This document shows positions 1 through 6,148 of a DNA stretch of 14,567 bases, one piece after another. Position 1 is the stretch's first letter. Every line of letters begins with the position of its first letter. Position numbers and translations under genes: made by a program. Source of the stretch: RGUW01 sp040399325 (GTDB lineage Bacteria; Cyanobacteriota; Cyanobacteriia; PCC-6307; Cyanobiaceae); assembly GCA_040399325.1 (NCBI GenBank), contig JBBASJ010000052.1, positions 1 to 14,567 on the forward strand, given 5' to 3'. Below the pieces are notes generated by a model, which saw only the letters and a list, made by a program, of their open reading frames with translations, ran no database searches and was not told the origin of the DNA.

Positions 1-1
1 G

Positions 2-82
2 GTGGCCCGCATCGACAACGCCTACGGCGACCGCAACCTGGTCTGCACCTGCCCCTCGGTCGAGGAGCTGGCAGCGGTCTGA
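2..82 (+). CDS. gcvP: Glycine dehydrogenase (decarboxylating), C-terminal end (partial)
   Basis: Only the last 26 codons are present; the gene enters from the left edge and stops at TGA 80-82. The translated tail contains IDNAYGDRNLVCTCPSVEEL, which I recognise as the C-terminus of the glycine cleavage system P protein. That enzyme is a PLP-dependent decarboxylase which releases CO2 from glycine and passes the aminomethyl group to the lipoyl H protein; in cyanobacteria it serves photorespiratory glycine turnover. The PLP lysine and all catalytic parts lie outside the window, so the identification rests on the tail alone. The stop codon is inside the first unit of a three-copy 13-bp tandem repeat. 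Confidence 0.82.
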   Translation: MARIDNAYGDRNLVCTCPSVEELAAV

Positions 83-116
83 GGGACCTACCTGAGGGAC
101 CTATCTAAGGGACCTG
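78..116 (+). repeat. Three tandem copies of a 13-bp repeat spanning the gcvP stop codon
   Basis: The units are 78-90, 91-103 and 104-116, with consensus tctgagggaccta; the third unit differs at two positions (taa in place of tga, final g). Unit 1 contains the gcvP stop. Because 13 is not a multiple of 3, the units place stops TGA 80-82, TGA 93-95 and TAA 106-108 in three different frames. Confidence 0.85.
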
Positions 117-171
117 GTGGTTGCCATTTCGGCTGCAATGCCGCATCATGGCGCATCGCTCCCGGGGCACC

Positions 172-378
172 ATGGCTGGCAGCAACAACGGCGGCACTCC
201 ACCATTGGTGGGGTTGCAACGGTCCGGCCCAGTCGACGGCACCAATGTGGTGCGGGTGCCCTTCGGCGTGCGTCGCGCCCGCCGGGTGAAGCCCCAGCGG
301 CCCGATCACTGGGCCACGCTGGTGCTGCCCTTCCAGGCCGGCGGTGGTTCTGGCCCCCAGCCGCCTCAGGCGGCGTGA
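172..378 (+). CDS. Small basic hypothetical protein, 68 aa
   Basis: I do not recognise this family. The reading frame from ATG 172 to TGA 376-378 uses strongly G/C-ending codons throughout, and its centre (VVRVPFGVRRARRVKPQRPD, then HWATLVLPF) looks like a real small basic protein and not random translation. No membrane segment or signal peptide is visible. In-frame alternative starts are ATG 148 and TTG 121; I chose 172 because the preceding residues look poor, but no start has a clear ribosome binding site. The 3' end overlaps the 3' end of the convergent small gene on the minus strand by 13 bp. The product is probably soluble and of unknown role; a non-coding region remains possible. Confidence 0.5.
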   Translation: MAGSNNGGTPPLVGLQRSGPVDGTNVVRVPFGVRRARRVKPQRPDHWATLVLPFQAGGGSGPQPPQAA

Positions 379-566
379 TCGAGCTTCCAGTCGACCAGGG
401 CCTTGACGTCTTCTACTGAACTGGCCGGGGCCCTGAACGGCAGCCTGTCCATGGGGCTGCGCTCAGGCCTCACGACCCAGGTCAGATCAGCCTGCGGGAT
501 CAGCACATATCCCCGGTAACGCACCGGGGTCTGGTGGCGGCTGAGCTGCTGGGCCGTTGATGCCAT
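366..566 (-). CDS. Small conserved-looking hypothetical protein, 66 aa
   Basis: The ATG is the complement of 564-566 and the TGA that of 366-368. The product is a compact hydrophilic protein with a clear core: TPVRYRGYVLIPQADLTWVV, then RPERSPMDRLPFRAPASSVE and a C-terminal DVKALVDWKLD helix. A beta-rich first half followed by a short amphipathic helix is typical of small conserved picocyanobacterial proteins, but I cannot name the family or a function. There is no signal peptide or transmembrane segment. It is convergent with the small gene on its left, and its upstream side is the 308-bp gene-free stretch, which must hold its promoter if it is expressed alone. No Shine-Dalgarno sequence is obvious. 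Confidence 0.72.
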   Translation of the reverse strand: MASTAQQLSRHQTPVRYRGYVLIPQADLTWVVRPERSPMDRLPFRAPASSVEDVKALVDWKLDHAA

Positions 567-686
567 GGTCTGGCGCTAATTGAGCAGGCCTTATTGGAGC
601 GGGCCAGCTAGGCAAATCCGCCAATTCCAGAATTCCTTCCGAGGCTGCTTAACAGCCTGCAAGAAAGTTCTGTTGTGCTGGTTGAT

Positions 687-703
687 CCCTTGCGGTGCAA
701 GGG
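687..703. other. 7-bp stem, 3-nt loop hairpin
   Basis: The sequence cccttgc-ggt-gcaaggg is a perfect inverted repeat. No T-run follows on either strand, so it does not look like a canonical Rho-independent terminator. It sits roughly 120 bp upstream of the leftward 66-aa gene. Confidence 0.5.
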
Positions 704-768
704 TCTTGGGCTCCCTGGGGAGTCATCATCCATCCCAGTCTGGCCCCGCTTCTGTAGCGAGAAACACC

Positions 769-838
769 ACGGTTTGCTCTTACCGGTTTGCTCTTACCGG
801 TTTGCTTTTGCCGGATTGCTCTGAGCCGATTGCTCAGG
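769..838. repeat. Five degenerate tandem copies of a 14-bp repeat
   Basis: The units are 769-782, 783-796, 797-810, 811-824 and 825-838, with consensus ccggtttgctctta. The first three differ by one to two bases; the fourth and fifth are progressively more diverged toward the flv1 side (ccggattgctctga, gccgattgctcagg). The array lies in the 3' flank of flv1 and does not sit in a protein-coding frame. Confidence 0.85.
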
Positions 839-839
839 G

Positions 840-862
840 TTCAGGGCCCGGGCCCCGCTGAA
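840..862 (-). terminator. Possible GC-rich 3' hairpin of flv1
   Basis: On the plus strand ttcag (840-844) pairs with ctgaa (858-862) around a GC-rich, self-complementary core with a small bulge. It begins about 13 nt past the flv1 stop on the minus strand. No U-tract follows, so termination is uncertain; it may only stabilise the 3' end. Confidence 0.3.
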
Positions 863-874
863 GCGCCCCGGGAC

Positions 875-2701
875 TCAGTAGTTGGCGCCGCTGCGCCGCT
901 GGTGCACGGCGGTGGTGCCGGTCGGATCCAGCACGCCACCCGCCGTGGCCTGGGCATAGAGCAGCCAGTGGTCGCCGCATTCCATGCGCGCTGTGATTTC
1001 AGCTTCGAGCCAGGCCAGGGCCTCGGGCAGGATCGGCTGGCCCCCAGGGCTGTTGTCGAGCTCCAGCCCGGCAAAGCGGTCGGCGCCGGGGGCAAAGGGC
1101 TGCAGAAACTGCTTCATCAGGGCGGTTTCGCGGCCGGCGGCGAGCACGTTGAGGCAGCAGCGGTCGCCGCTGTGCAGCAGCGATTCGGCGGCCCGATCCT
1201 TGGCGATGGCCACGGTGAAGCCAGGCGGGCTGAAGCTGGCCTGGCTCACCCAGCTGGCCACCAGGGCGCCGCTGAGGCCGCTGGCGCCCTCCCCCTTGCG
1301 GGCGGTGAGGATGCAAAGGGAACCCACCACCCGGCCCAGGGCCTGCACCGCCGGGTTGCTGCGGCTTTCGGCCAGGCCTCCGGCTGCCTGGCGCTTCTGG
1401 CTGCGGCGCTGCTCGCCCAGCAGCCTGCGGCCCAGGGCCGTGCCGGTCTCTTCGATCGTCTTGATGGTGGGCGCATCGGGGCTGAACTTGACCTTGATGG
1501 GCTCAAACGCCATGGCGAACCCTCCGTCGCGCAGCTTGGTCTCCAGCAGTTCAAGGGCTTCGCCGCTCCAACCGAAGCTGCCGAACACCCCCACGGGTTT
1601 GCTGCGGTCGCCTTCGGCCAGCACCGTGCCCAGGGCCGAGACGATCGGCGTGGGCGCATGCCCCCCCAGGGTCGGTGAGCCGATCAGCAGGGCATCGCAG
1701 CTGCGGATCGCGCGCAGCAACGACTCGGGTTCGCTGAATTCGCAGTTGATGCTCTCGACCCTGACCCCCGTGCGCGCCACCCCCTGGGCCAGGGCATCGG
1801 CGATGGCGGCCGTGTTGCCATAGGCGCTGGCATAGAGCAGCGCCACCGACAGGCGTGAACGGGTCTGGCTTTCACCCCAGCGGCGGTAGTCGGCCAGCAG
1901 GCTGCGCCAGCTTTCGCTGATCGCCGGGCCATGGCCCGGGGCGATCGTGCGGATGTCGAGTGCTTCGAAGCGCTCCACCACGCTGTCGACCTGCCGCGCC
2001 ATCGGCGCCATCAGGCAGTCGTAAAAATAACGGCGGTCCTCCTCGCTGCTGCCGCGGTTGGCCTCGGCAAAGGCCTCGTTGCAGAGGTGCGCGGCGAAGA
2101 ACTTGCCGCTCATCAACAGACCCTGTGTGGCTTCAAACGCCACCAGGGCGCCGGGCCAGCGCGGCGTGGGCACCGGGATCAGCCGCAGCATGTGGCCGTG
2201 GCTGAGGGCACGGCTCAGCTCCTGCTTGACCACGTCGATCGGTGGCAGCGGCGGGATCACGGTTGCGCTGGCCGCTGCCGCCGCGGCCCCGGGCGGGCTG
2301 GGTTTCTGCTGGTTCCACAGCTCCTCCAGCAGCTTGGCGCCGGCGTTCGAGGCCACCAGCATCAGCCGGGGCCAGCGTTGGGCCAGTTGGCGCAGCAGGG
2401 CGACCCGGTTGGGGTTCACATGGCCCACCACCACCTTGAGGGCGGCATCGTCTGGCACCAACGGGGCCAGCTGCTCCAGAAAGGGCTCGGCAAAGGAGGA
2501 GCCCGGGGGGTGCACCAGCACCGGCGGCACGGGTCTGCCATCGGCGTTGGCGCCGGCGGTGAACAGAAAACTGTTGGCTGTGGTGCCGCGCTCGAGGCCG
2601 TATTCGATCTCGAAGCGCAGGCGTCTGGGGCTCAGGCCCTTGAGGCAGATCAGCCCGGGCTCCAGCGGCAGGGTGATGACGCGGCGGTCGGGGGTGGCCA
2701 T
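875..2701 (-). CDS. flv1: Flavodiiron protein Flv1 (non-canonical diiron-site paralogue), 608 aa
   Basis: This is a class C cyanobacterial flavodiiron protein: metallo-beta-lactamase-like domain (about 25-270), flavodoxin-like domain (about 285-425, FMN loop ASAYGNTA at 291-298) and C-terminal NAD(P)H:flavin reductase-like domain (about 455-608, LSGALVASWVSQASFSPPG). With Flv3 such proteins reduce O2 to water downstream of photosystem I (Mehler-like reaction). The diiron ligand set is largely replaced: HVNPNR at 94-99 in place of HxExDH, R181 for the next His, K200 for the Asp; H94 and H257 remain. This pattern is known for Flv1/Flv2, hence the call. An alanine-rich loop (A139-A144) interrupts the first domain. 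I place the start at ATG 2699-2701, one base after the flv3 stop, implying translational coupling; the open frame continues upstream only as an overlap with flv3. Confidence 0.93.
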   Translation of the reverse strand: MATPDRRVITLPLEPGLICLKGLSPRRLRFEIEYGLERGTTANSFLFTAGANADGRPVPPVLVHPPGSSFAEPFLEQLAPLVPDDAALKVVVGHVNPNRVALLRQLAQRWPRLMLVASNAGAKLLEELWNQQKPSPPGAAAAAASATVIPPLPPIDVVKQELSRALSHGHMLRLIPVPTPRWPGALVAFEATQGLLMSGKFFAAHLCNEAFAEANRGSSEEDRRYFYDCLMAPMARQVDSVVERFEALDIRTIAPGHGPAISESWRSLLADYRRWGESQTRSRLSVALLYASAYGNTAAIADALAQGVARTGVRVESINCEFSEPESLLRAIRSCDALLIGSPTLGGHAPTPIVSALGTVLAEGDRSKPVGVFGSFGWSGEALELLETKLRDGGFAMAFEPIKVKFSPDAPTIKTIEETGTALGRRLLGEQRRSQKRQAAGGLAESRSNPAVQALGRVVGSLCILTARKGEGASGLSGALVASWVSQASFSPPGFTVAIAKDRAAESLLHSGDRCCLNVLAAGRETALMKQFLQPFAPGADRFAGLELDNSPGGQPILPEALAWLEAEITARMECGDHWLLYAQATAGGVLDPTGTTAVHQRRSGANY

Positions 2702-2702
2702 C

Positions 2703-4472
2703 TCAGTAGTGGTTGCCCACCTTGCGGTGATGCACGGCGGTGGCGGCTTCGGTGTCGGAGACGTTGCCCTGCTCCACCTCGGCATAGATGATCCAGTGGT
2801 CAGGGCCTTCGAGCCGCTGCACCACCCGGCAGCCCAAAAAGGCCAGGGCGTCGGCCAGCACGGGCCCGCCGGCGGCGGCGCCCTCGAGCACGTTGACCCC
2901 GGCAAAGCGGTCGGCCCCTGGCGGAAAGCGTTTGAGGAAATGCCGCAACAGGTCCTGGTGGTTGTCGTCGCGCAGCACGTTGAGCACAAAGCGGTCGCCC
3001 ACCTGCATCAGCGCTTCGATGGCCCGGTCCTTGGCGACGGCCACGGTGAGTCCTGGCGGCGTGAAGCTCGCCTGGCTCACCCAGCTGGCCACCATGGCAC
3101 CGCTGAGGCGCTGCTCACCCTCGCCCTGGCGCGCGGTGACCACATACAGCCCGCCGCTCAGCCGCCCGAGCGCTTTGTCGAGATCGCCGTCGAGGGACTT
3201 CATCGCCGCGATGGTCCTGGCCTTGGTGAGCAGTTGCCCCAGGTCGGTGCCGGCTTCTTCGCAGCGCTGGTAGTCCTCGGCGCTGGGCACCTGGCGGATG
3301 CGCAGCGGTTCAAACGCCGCCGGCTGGCCCAGGGCGCGCAACTGGCCGGCGACCGTGTCGATCGGTTGGTCGTCACCGCTGAAGGCGTCGTAGCAGCCCA
3401 CCCACTGCTTCGGTTTGAGGGCGGCCAGCAGGGTGCCGACCGAGGCCTGCAGCTCGGCGTCAGACCCCGCCGGCCAGGTGGGCACCACCACTGCGGCTGC
3501 TTCGCCGATCAGGGCGCTCAGCTCCTGGGCGTCGGTGGCGCGCAGGTCCACCAGCTGCACGGCGGCACCGGCTTTGCCGATGCCCCGGGCGATCGCCTGG
3601 CTGAGCCGGTCGCAAAAGCCCACCTGGCTCAGATAGCAGACCGCGGCATAGCTCTCGGCGGTGCTGCGCTCCGAGCTCCAGCTGCGGTAGTCGTCGATCC
3701 AGGTGCTCAGGTGGTGGCGCAGCAGCGGCCCGTGGCCCACGGCGACCGTGGTGATCTCGGGCAGCCCATCCATGCGCTTGAGGGCCTGCAGCACGCTGCG
3801 GGCGTTGGGCCCCATCAGGCACTCGTAGTAGAAACGAAAGTCGGGTGCGATCGCGCCGGGGTTGACGTCGAAGACGTCTTCGCTGCAGTAGTGCAGCCCA
3901 AAGGCATCGCAGGTGTAGAGGATGCCGGTGCCGTGATCAAACGAGAAGATCGTGTCGGGCCAGTGCAGGTTGGGCGCACTCAGAAATTCGAAGCGGTGGG
4001 CTACGCCACTGCTTGCGTTGGTGCCCAGGTCGAGTTCGTCACCGCTCTTGACCGCCCGGCTCTTGAACGGCCGGTGCACCTGGTTCTCCAGAAACTGGAG
4101 TGCCACCTTGGAGCCGACGATCTCCAGCTCTGGGTTGAGGTCGATCAGATGGCCGATCAGGCCCGAGTGGTCGGGTTCGGTGTGGCTCACGATCAGGTGA
4201 TCGATCGCCTTGGGGTCGATCTGCCCCTGCAGCAGCGGCAGCCAGGTGCTCTCAAACTTGAGATGGCTGCTGTCGATCAGGGCGGTGCGCTCGCCGCGCA
4301 CCAGAAAACTGTTGTAGGTGGTGCCGTTGCGCAGGCCGAATTCGATGTCGAAGCGGCTGCGGTCCCAGTCGAGCGAGCGGATCGTGGTCGTGTCCGGTCC
4401 GATCGCCTCGCACTGCAGGCTCAGGCGCGGTGGGGAGGCCGCTGCTGTGGTGGAGACTGCTGTGGCACCCAT
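2703..4472 (-). CDS. flv3: Flavodiiron protein Flv3 (canonical diiron site), 589 aa
   Basis: It has the same three-domain layout as its neighbour: diiron beta-lactamase-like domain (about 35-265), flavodoxin-like (about 275-420) and flavin reductase-like (about 435-589, LSGAMVASWVSQASFTPPG). All canonical ligands are present: HTEPDH at 97-102 (H97, E99, D101, H102), H170, D189 (LYTCDAFG) and H247 (VGHGPL). That intact set, together with adjacency to an Flv1-type paralogue, points to Flv3. The protein would take electrons from the photosystem I acceptor side and reduce O2 to water in the cytosol near thylakoids, protecting photosystem I in fluctuating light. The start ATG (4470-4472) has a ggag sequence 6 nt upstream, one of the few clear ribosome binding sites here. 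A 108-bp gap separates it from the upstream MEKHLA gene, enough for its own promoter. Confidence 0.95.
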   Translation of the reverse strand: MGATAVSTTAAASPPRLSLQCEAIGPDTTTIRSLDWDRSRFDIEFGLRNGTTYNSFLVRGERTALIDSSHLKFESTWLPLLQGQIDPKAIDHLIVSHTEPDHSGLIGHLIDLNPELEIVGSKVALQFLENQVHRPFKSRAVKSGDELDLGTNASSGVAHRFEFLSAPNLHWPDTIFSFDHGTGILYTCDAFGLHYCSEDVFDVNPGAIAPDFRFYYECLMGPNARSVLQALKRMDGLPEITTVAVGHGPLLRHHLSTWIDDYRSWSSERSTAESYAAVCYLSQVGFCDRLSQAIARGIGKAGAAVQLVDLRATDAQELSALIGEAAAVVVPTWPAGSDAELQASVGTLLAALKPKQWVGCYDAFSGDDQPIDTVAGQLRALGQPAAFEPLRIRQVPSAEDYQRCEEAGTDLGQLLTKARTIAAMKSLDGDLDKALGRLSGGLYVVTARQGEGEQRLSGAMVASWVSQASFTPPGLTVAVAKDRAIEALMQVGDRFVLNVLRDDNHQDLLRHFLKRFPPGADRFAGVNVLEGAAAGGPVLADALAFLGCRVVQRLEGPDHWIIYAEVEQGNVSDTEAATAVHHRKVGNHY

Positions 4473-4580
4473 CGGCGGCTCCAGGCTGCCGCGTGACTGT
4501 AGGCAGGGCGCCTCAGGCGATGGTTGCCAGCTCGGCCGCGCGGGCTCTCCAGGCAGCGCCGTCGAAGGCCACCACCTGGC

Positions 4581-5081
4581 TTACAGCCACCACCAGCTGC
4601 TGAACGCCGCCGCCTGGCCGCAGGGCTCGCCGCCGCTGTCGCGCAGCGTCCAGATGCGGGCCCCGGCGATGGCAAAGCGCCGGCCGCTGCTGTCGATGCG
4701 GATGCCGCTGTAGCTGGTGATCGCCTGCCGCACCCGGGCGCTGGCCAGGGCCTGCTGGCGGCTGGCCCGTTGCCCGGGCTCGGCGGTCAGGCTCGAGGGC
4801 AGGCCCACCATCGAGGCCCAGGGGCGGCGCCACAGCGTCAAGGCGGCCCGGTTGGCATAGATCAAGCGCGGCCCTTCGCCCTGATCCAGCGGTGCCCCGT
4901 CATGGGCCAGCACCACCGTGCCTGCGGCAAACAGCTCCTGGGCCAGCAGGCGGGGATCGGCGGTAGTTCCACGCCCTGCCGGGCCGGCCAGCAGCGCCAT
5001 CGCAAAGGCCTCCCGGTGGCTGTGCACGATGCCCTGGGCGAGAGCGATCGCGGCAGGGGTCAGCCAGGGAGCGTTAGGCAT
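4581..5081 (-). CDS. MEKHLA-domain (PAS-like) protein, 166 aa
   Basis: The whole protein matches the stand-alone MEKHLA domain, a PAS-related fold known from bacteria and from the C-terminus of plant HD-ZIP III transcription factors. Recognisable blocks are LIYANRAALTLW (73-84), GLPSSLTAEP (93-102), ITSYSGIRIDSSGRRF (121-136) and the C-terminal GQAAAFSSWWWL (155-166). There is no output domain, membrane segment or DNA-binding motif, so a role as sensor or protein-interaction partner is inferred; a ligand is unknown. It lies between the SWIM protein gene and flv3 on the same strand (134-bp gap before, 108-bp gap after). A functional tie to oxygen or redox sensing with Flv3/Flv1 is attractive but rests on position only. 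The start ATG at 5079-5081 has no evident Shine-Dalgarno sequence. Confidence 0.86.
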   Translation of the reverse strand: MPNAPWLTPAAIALAQGIVHSHREAFAMALLAGPAGRGTTADPRLLAQELFAAGTVVLAHDGAPLDQGEGPRLIYANRAALTLWRRPWASMVGLPSSLTAEPGQRASRQQALASARVRQAITSYSGIRIDSSGRRFAIAGARIWTLRDSGGEPCGQAAAFSSWWWL

Positions 5082-5208
5082 GGTGCGGCATCACTGAAAA
5101 CTGGCGTCATTTCTGGCGCTTTTTTCGGGGGTGGCGCCTGTGTGAGCAGTGCAGGGCTTTCGGTGCTCAGAGGGCGGGCTGTTCCCATCCCACGCCCCAC
5201 ACGAGGGG

Positions 5209-5234
5209 GGCCGGTTCAGCCCTCTGAACCGGCC
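5209..5234 (-). terminator. Perfect 11-bp inverted repeat over the SWIM gene stop codon
   Basis: ggccggttcag (5209-5219) and ctgaaccggcc (5224-5234) are perfect complements around a 4-nt loop, and the TGA stop of the SWIM gene (5216-5218) lies in one arm. As RNA from the minus strand it would form a very stable stem-loop. A C-rich run, not a U-run, follows, so it may be an atypical terminator or a 3'-end stabiliser. Confidence 0.5.
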
Positions 5235-6148
5235 TCAGCCTTGTCGGTGTCGGCCTTTTGGGTGTCGGCCTTGCCATTGTCCATGGCGGTGGCCATGGCG
5301 GCGGTCGCCAGCTGGTGGGCCTGGTCCTTGAGCTGCTCCAGAAACAGGCGGTTGGCGCCGGGGAAGCGGGGCTCTTCGGCCAGGGGCAGCGGTCCGGCCG
5401 CATCGAGGCCGGTGTCACCCTCCAGGGCCGGGGTGATCACCACCAGATTCGGATCCAGGGCCGCGTCGTACCGCCACCAGCGGTTCGGGTCGGCAATGGC
5501 TGGGTGGGCCGGCTTGGGGGCGCTGCCGGCGTCCGGCTGCGGGGGGCCGCTGGCTGCAGCCCTGCCTGCCGCCGCCTTGGCCAGCAGCTGCCGCCGGCGT
5601 TTGGCCAGATCGCTCAGCAGCTGGGCCCGGGTGCGGCCGCGCAGCTGAAACAGCACGAACGGGTCCTCACTGAAGCGGTCACCCATCAGGTAGAAGACCG
5701 CGCTGACGTGCTTGCAGGGGTTGGCCTTGTCGGGGCAGCTGCATTCGCTGCGCACCTCCTGCAGCTTGAACGGGAACAGGCGCTTGCCACTGGCGGCGAA
5801 GGCCCGTTCGATGTCGGCCGGCATCACGCCCGCCAGCAGCTGGGCCGACCAGCGGGCCTTCTGGCTCAGGGCTTCGAGCACGTAACCCCAGTCTTCGTCG
5901 CTGAGCACATCGAGCCACAGCTTCACCTTGTAGGGGTCGCGGTCGCTGCCCTGGACCCGGGCATGCACCCGGCGCCCCTCGAAGCGGATCGACAGCACGT
6001 TGCCCGAGCGGGCGTACTCCCAGGCCCGTTCGAGTCGCTTCTTGAAGCGGTAGCCGTTGATCAGTTCCATCCACTGCTCGACCCACCAGGGCTGCTGGGC
6101 GATCCCCTGGGCTCCGAGCTGGGTGGTGAGGGTCGATGGGGTGTTCAT
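5216..6148 (-). CDS. SWIM zinc-finger domain protein, 310 aa
   Basis: The SWIM motif CxCx6CxH is at 136-147 (C136, C138, C145, H147; ECSCPDKANPCKHVSAVFY). SWIM domains are zinc-binding modules that mediate DNA or protein contacts, often next to SNF2 helicases. The N-terminal half (WWVEQWMELINGYRFKKRLE, then the block around ARSGNVLSIRFEGRRVHARV) is typical of the bacterial SWIM partner proteins. The C-terminal part is low-complexity, rich in Ala, Lys and Arg, and ends in a KADTQ/KADTD/KAEAG repeat tract. Its ATG overlaps the TGA of the SNF2 gene in an ATGA (6145-6148), so the two are translationally coupled and their products probably work together. Exact function is unknown. No transmembrane segment or signal peptide is present; the protein should be cytosolic. 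Confidence 0.9.
   Translation of the reverse strand: MNTPSTLTTQLGAQGIAQQPWWVEQWMELINGYRFKKRLERAWEYARSGNVLSIRFEGRRVHARVQGSDRDPYKVKLWLDVLSDEDWGYVLEALSQKARWSAQLLAGVMPADIERAFAASGKRLFPFKLQEVRSECSCPDKANPCKHVSAVFYLMGDRFSEDPFVLFQLRGRTRAQLLSDLAKRRRQLLAKAAAGRAAASGPPQPDAGSAPKPAHPAIADPNRWWRYDAALDPNLVVITPALEGDTGLDAAGPLPLAEEPRFPGANRLFLEQLKDQAHQLATAAMATAMDNGKADTQKADTDKAEAGSEG
5228..5272 (-). repeat. 15-bp repeats encoding KADT-type pentapeptides at the SWIM protein C-terminus
   Basis: Two near-identical 15-bp units (5243-5257 and 5258-5272) and a diverged third encode KADTQ, KADTD and KAEAG (residues 293-307). The number of units probably varies between strains, since the tail is disordered. Confidence 0.6.

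Larger units (their letters stand above)
567..874. other. Gene-free stretch with hairpins and a 14-bp tandem repeat
   Basis: This lies between the start of the 66-aa gene and the stop of flv1. No reading frame here looks like protein: the only long one (580-861 +) reads through the tandem repeat and shows no recognisable motif. Visible structure includes an inverted repeat aggctg/cagcct at 642-658, a 7-bp hairpin at 687-703, the 14-bp repeats at 769-838, and a GC-rich hairpin at 840-862 just after flv1. It must contain the promoter of the leftward 66-aa gene and the 3' untranslated region of flv1. A small RNA gene is possible, but I recognise none. Confidence 0.7.

Noticed and set aside
580..861. 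93-codon open frame in the gene-free stretch
   Set aside because: Its C-terminal part is a translation of the 14-bp tandem repeat, and the remainder shows no motif or credible start context.
2702..2989. Upstream extension of the flv1 reading frame by 96 residues
   Set aside because: It overlaps the 3' end of flv3 in another frame and yields a low-complexity Thr/Pro/Ser-rich sequence with no family resemblance. The ATG at 2701, one base after the flv3 stop, gives a normal Flv1 N-terminus.
2058..4496. Long open frame (812 codons) antisense to flv3 and flv1
   Set aside because: It is a mirror frame produced by high GC with rare stop codons. The translation is His/Gly/Ala-rich without recognisable domains, while the opposite strand encodes clear flavodiiron proteins.
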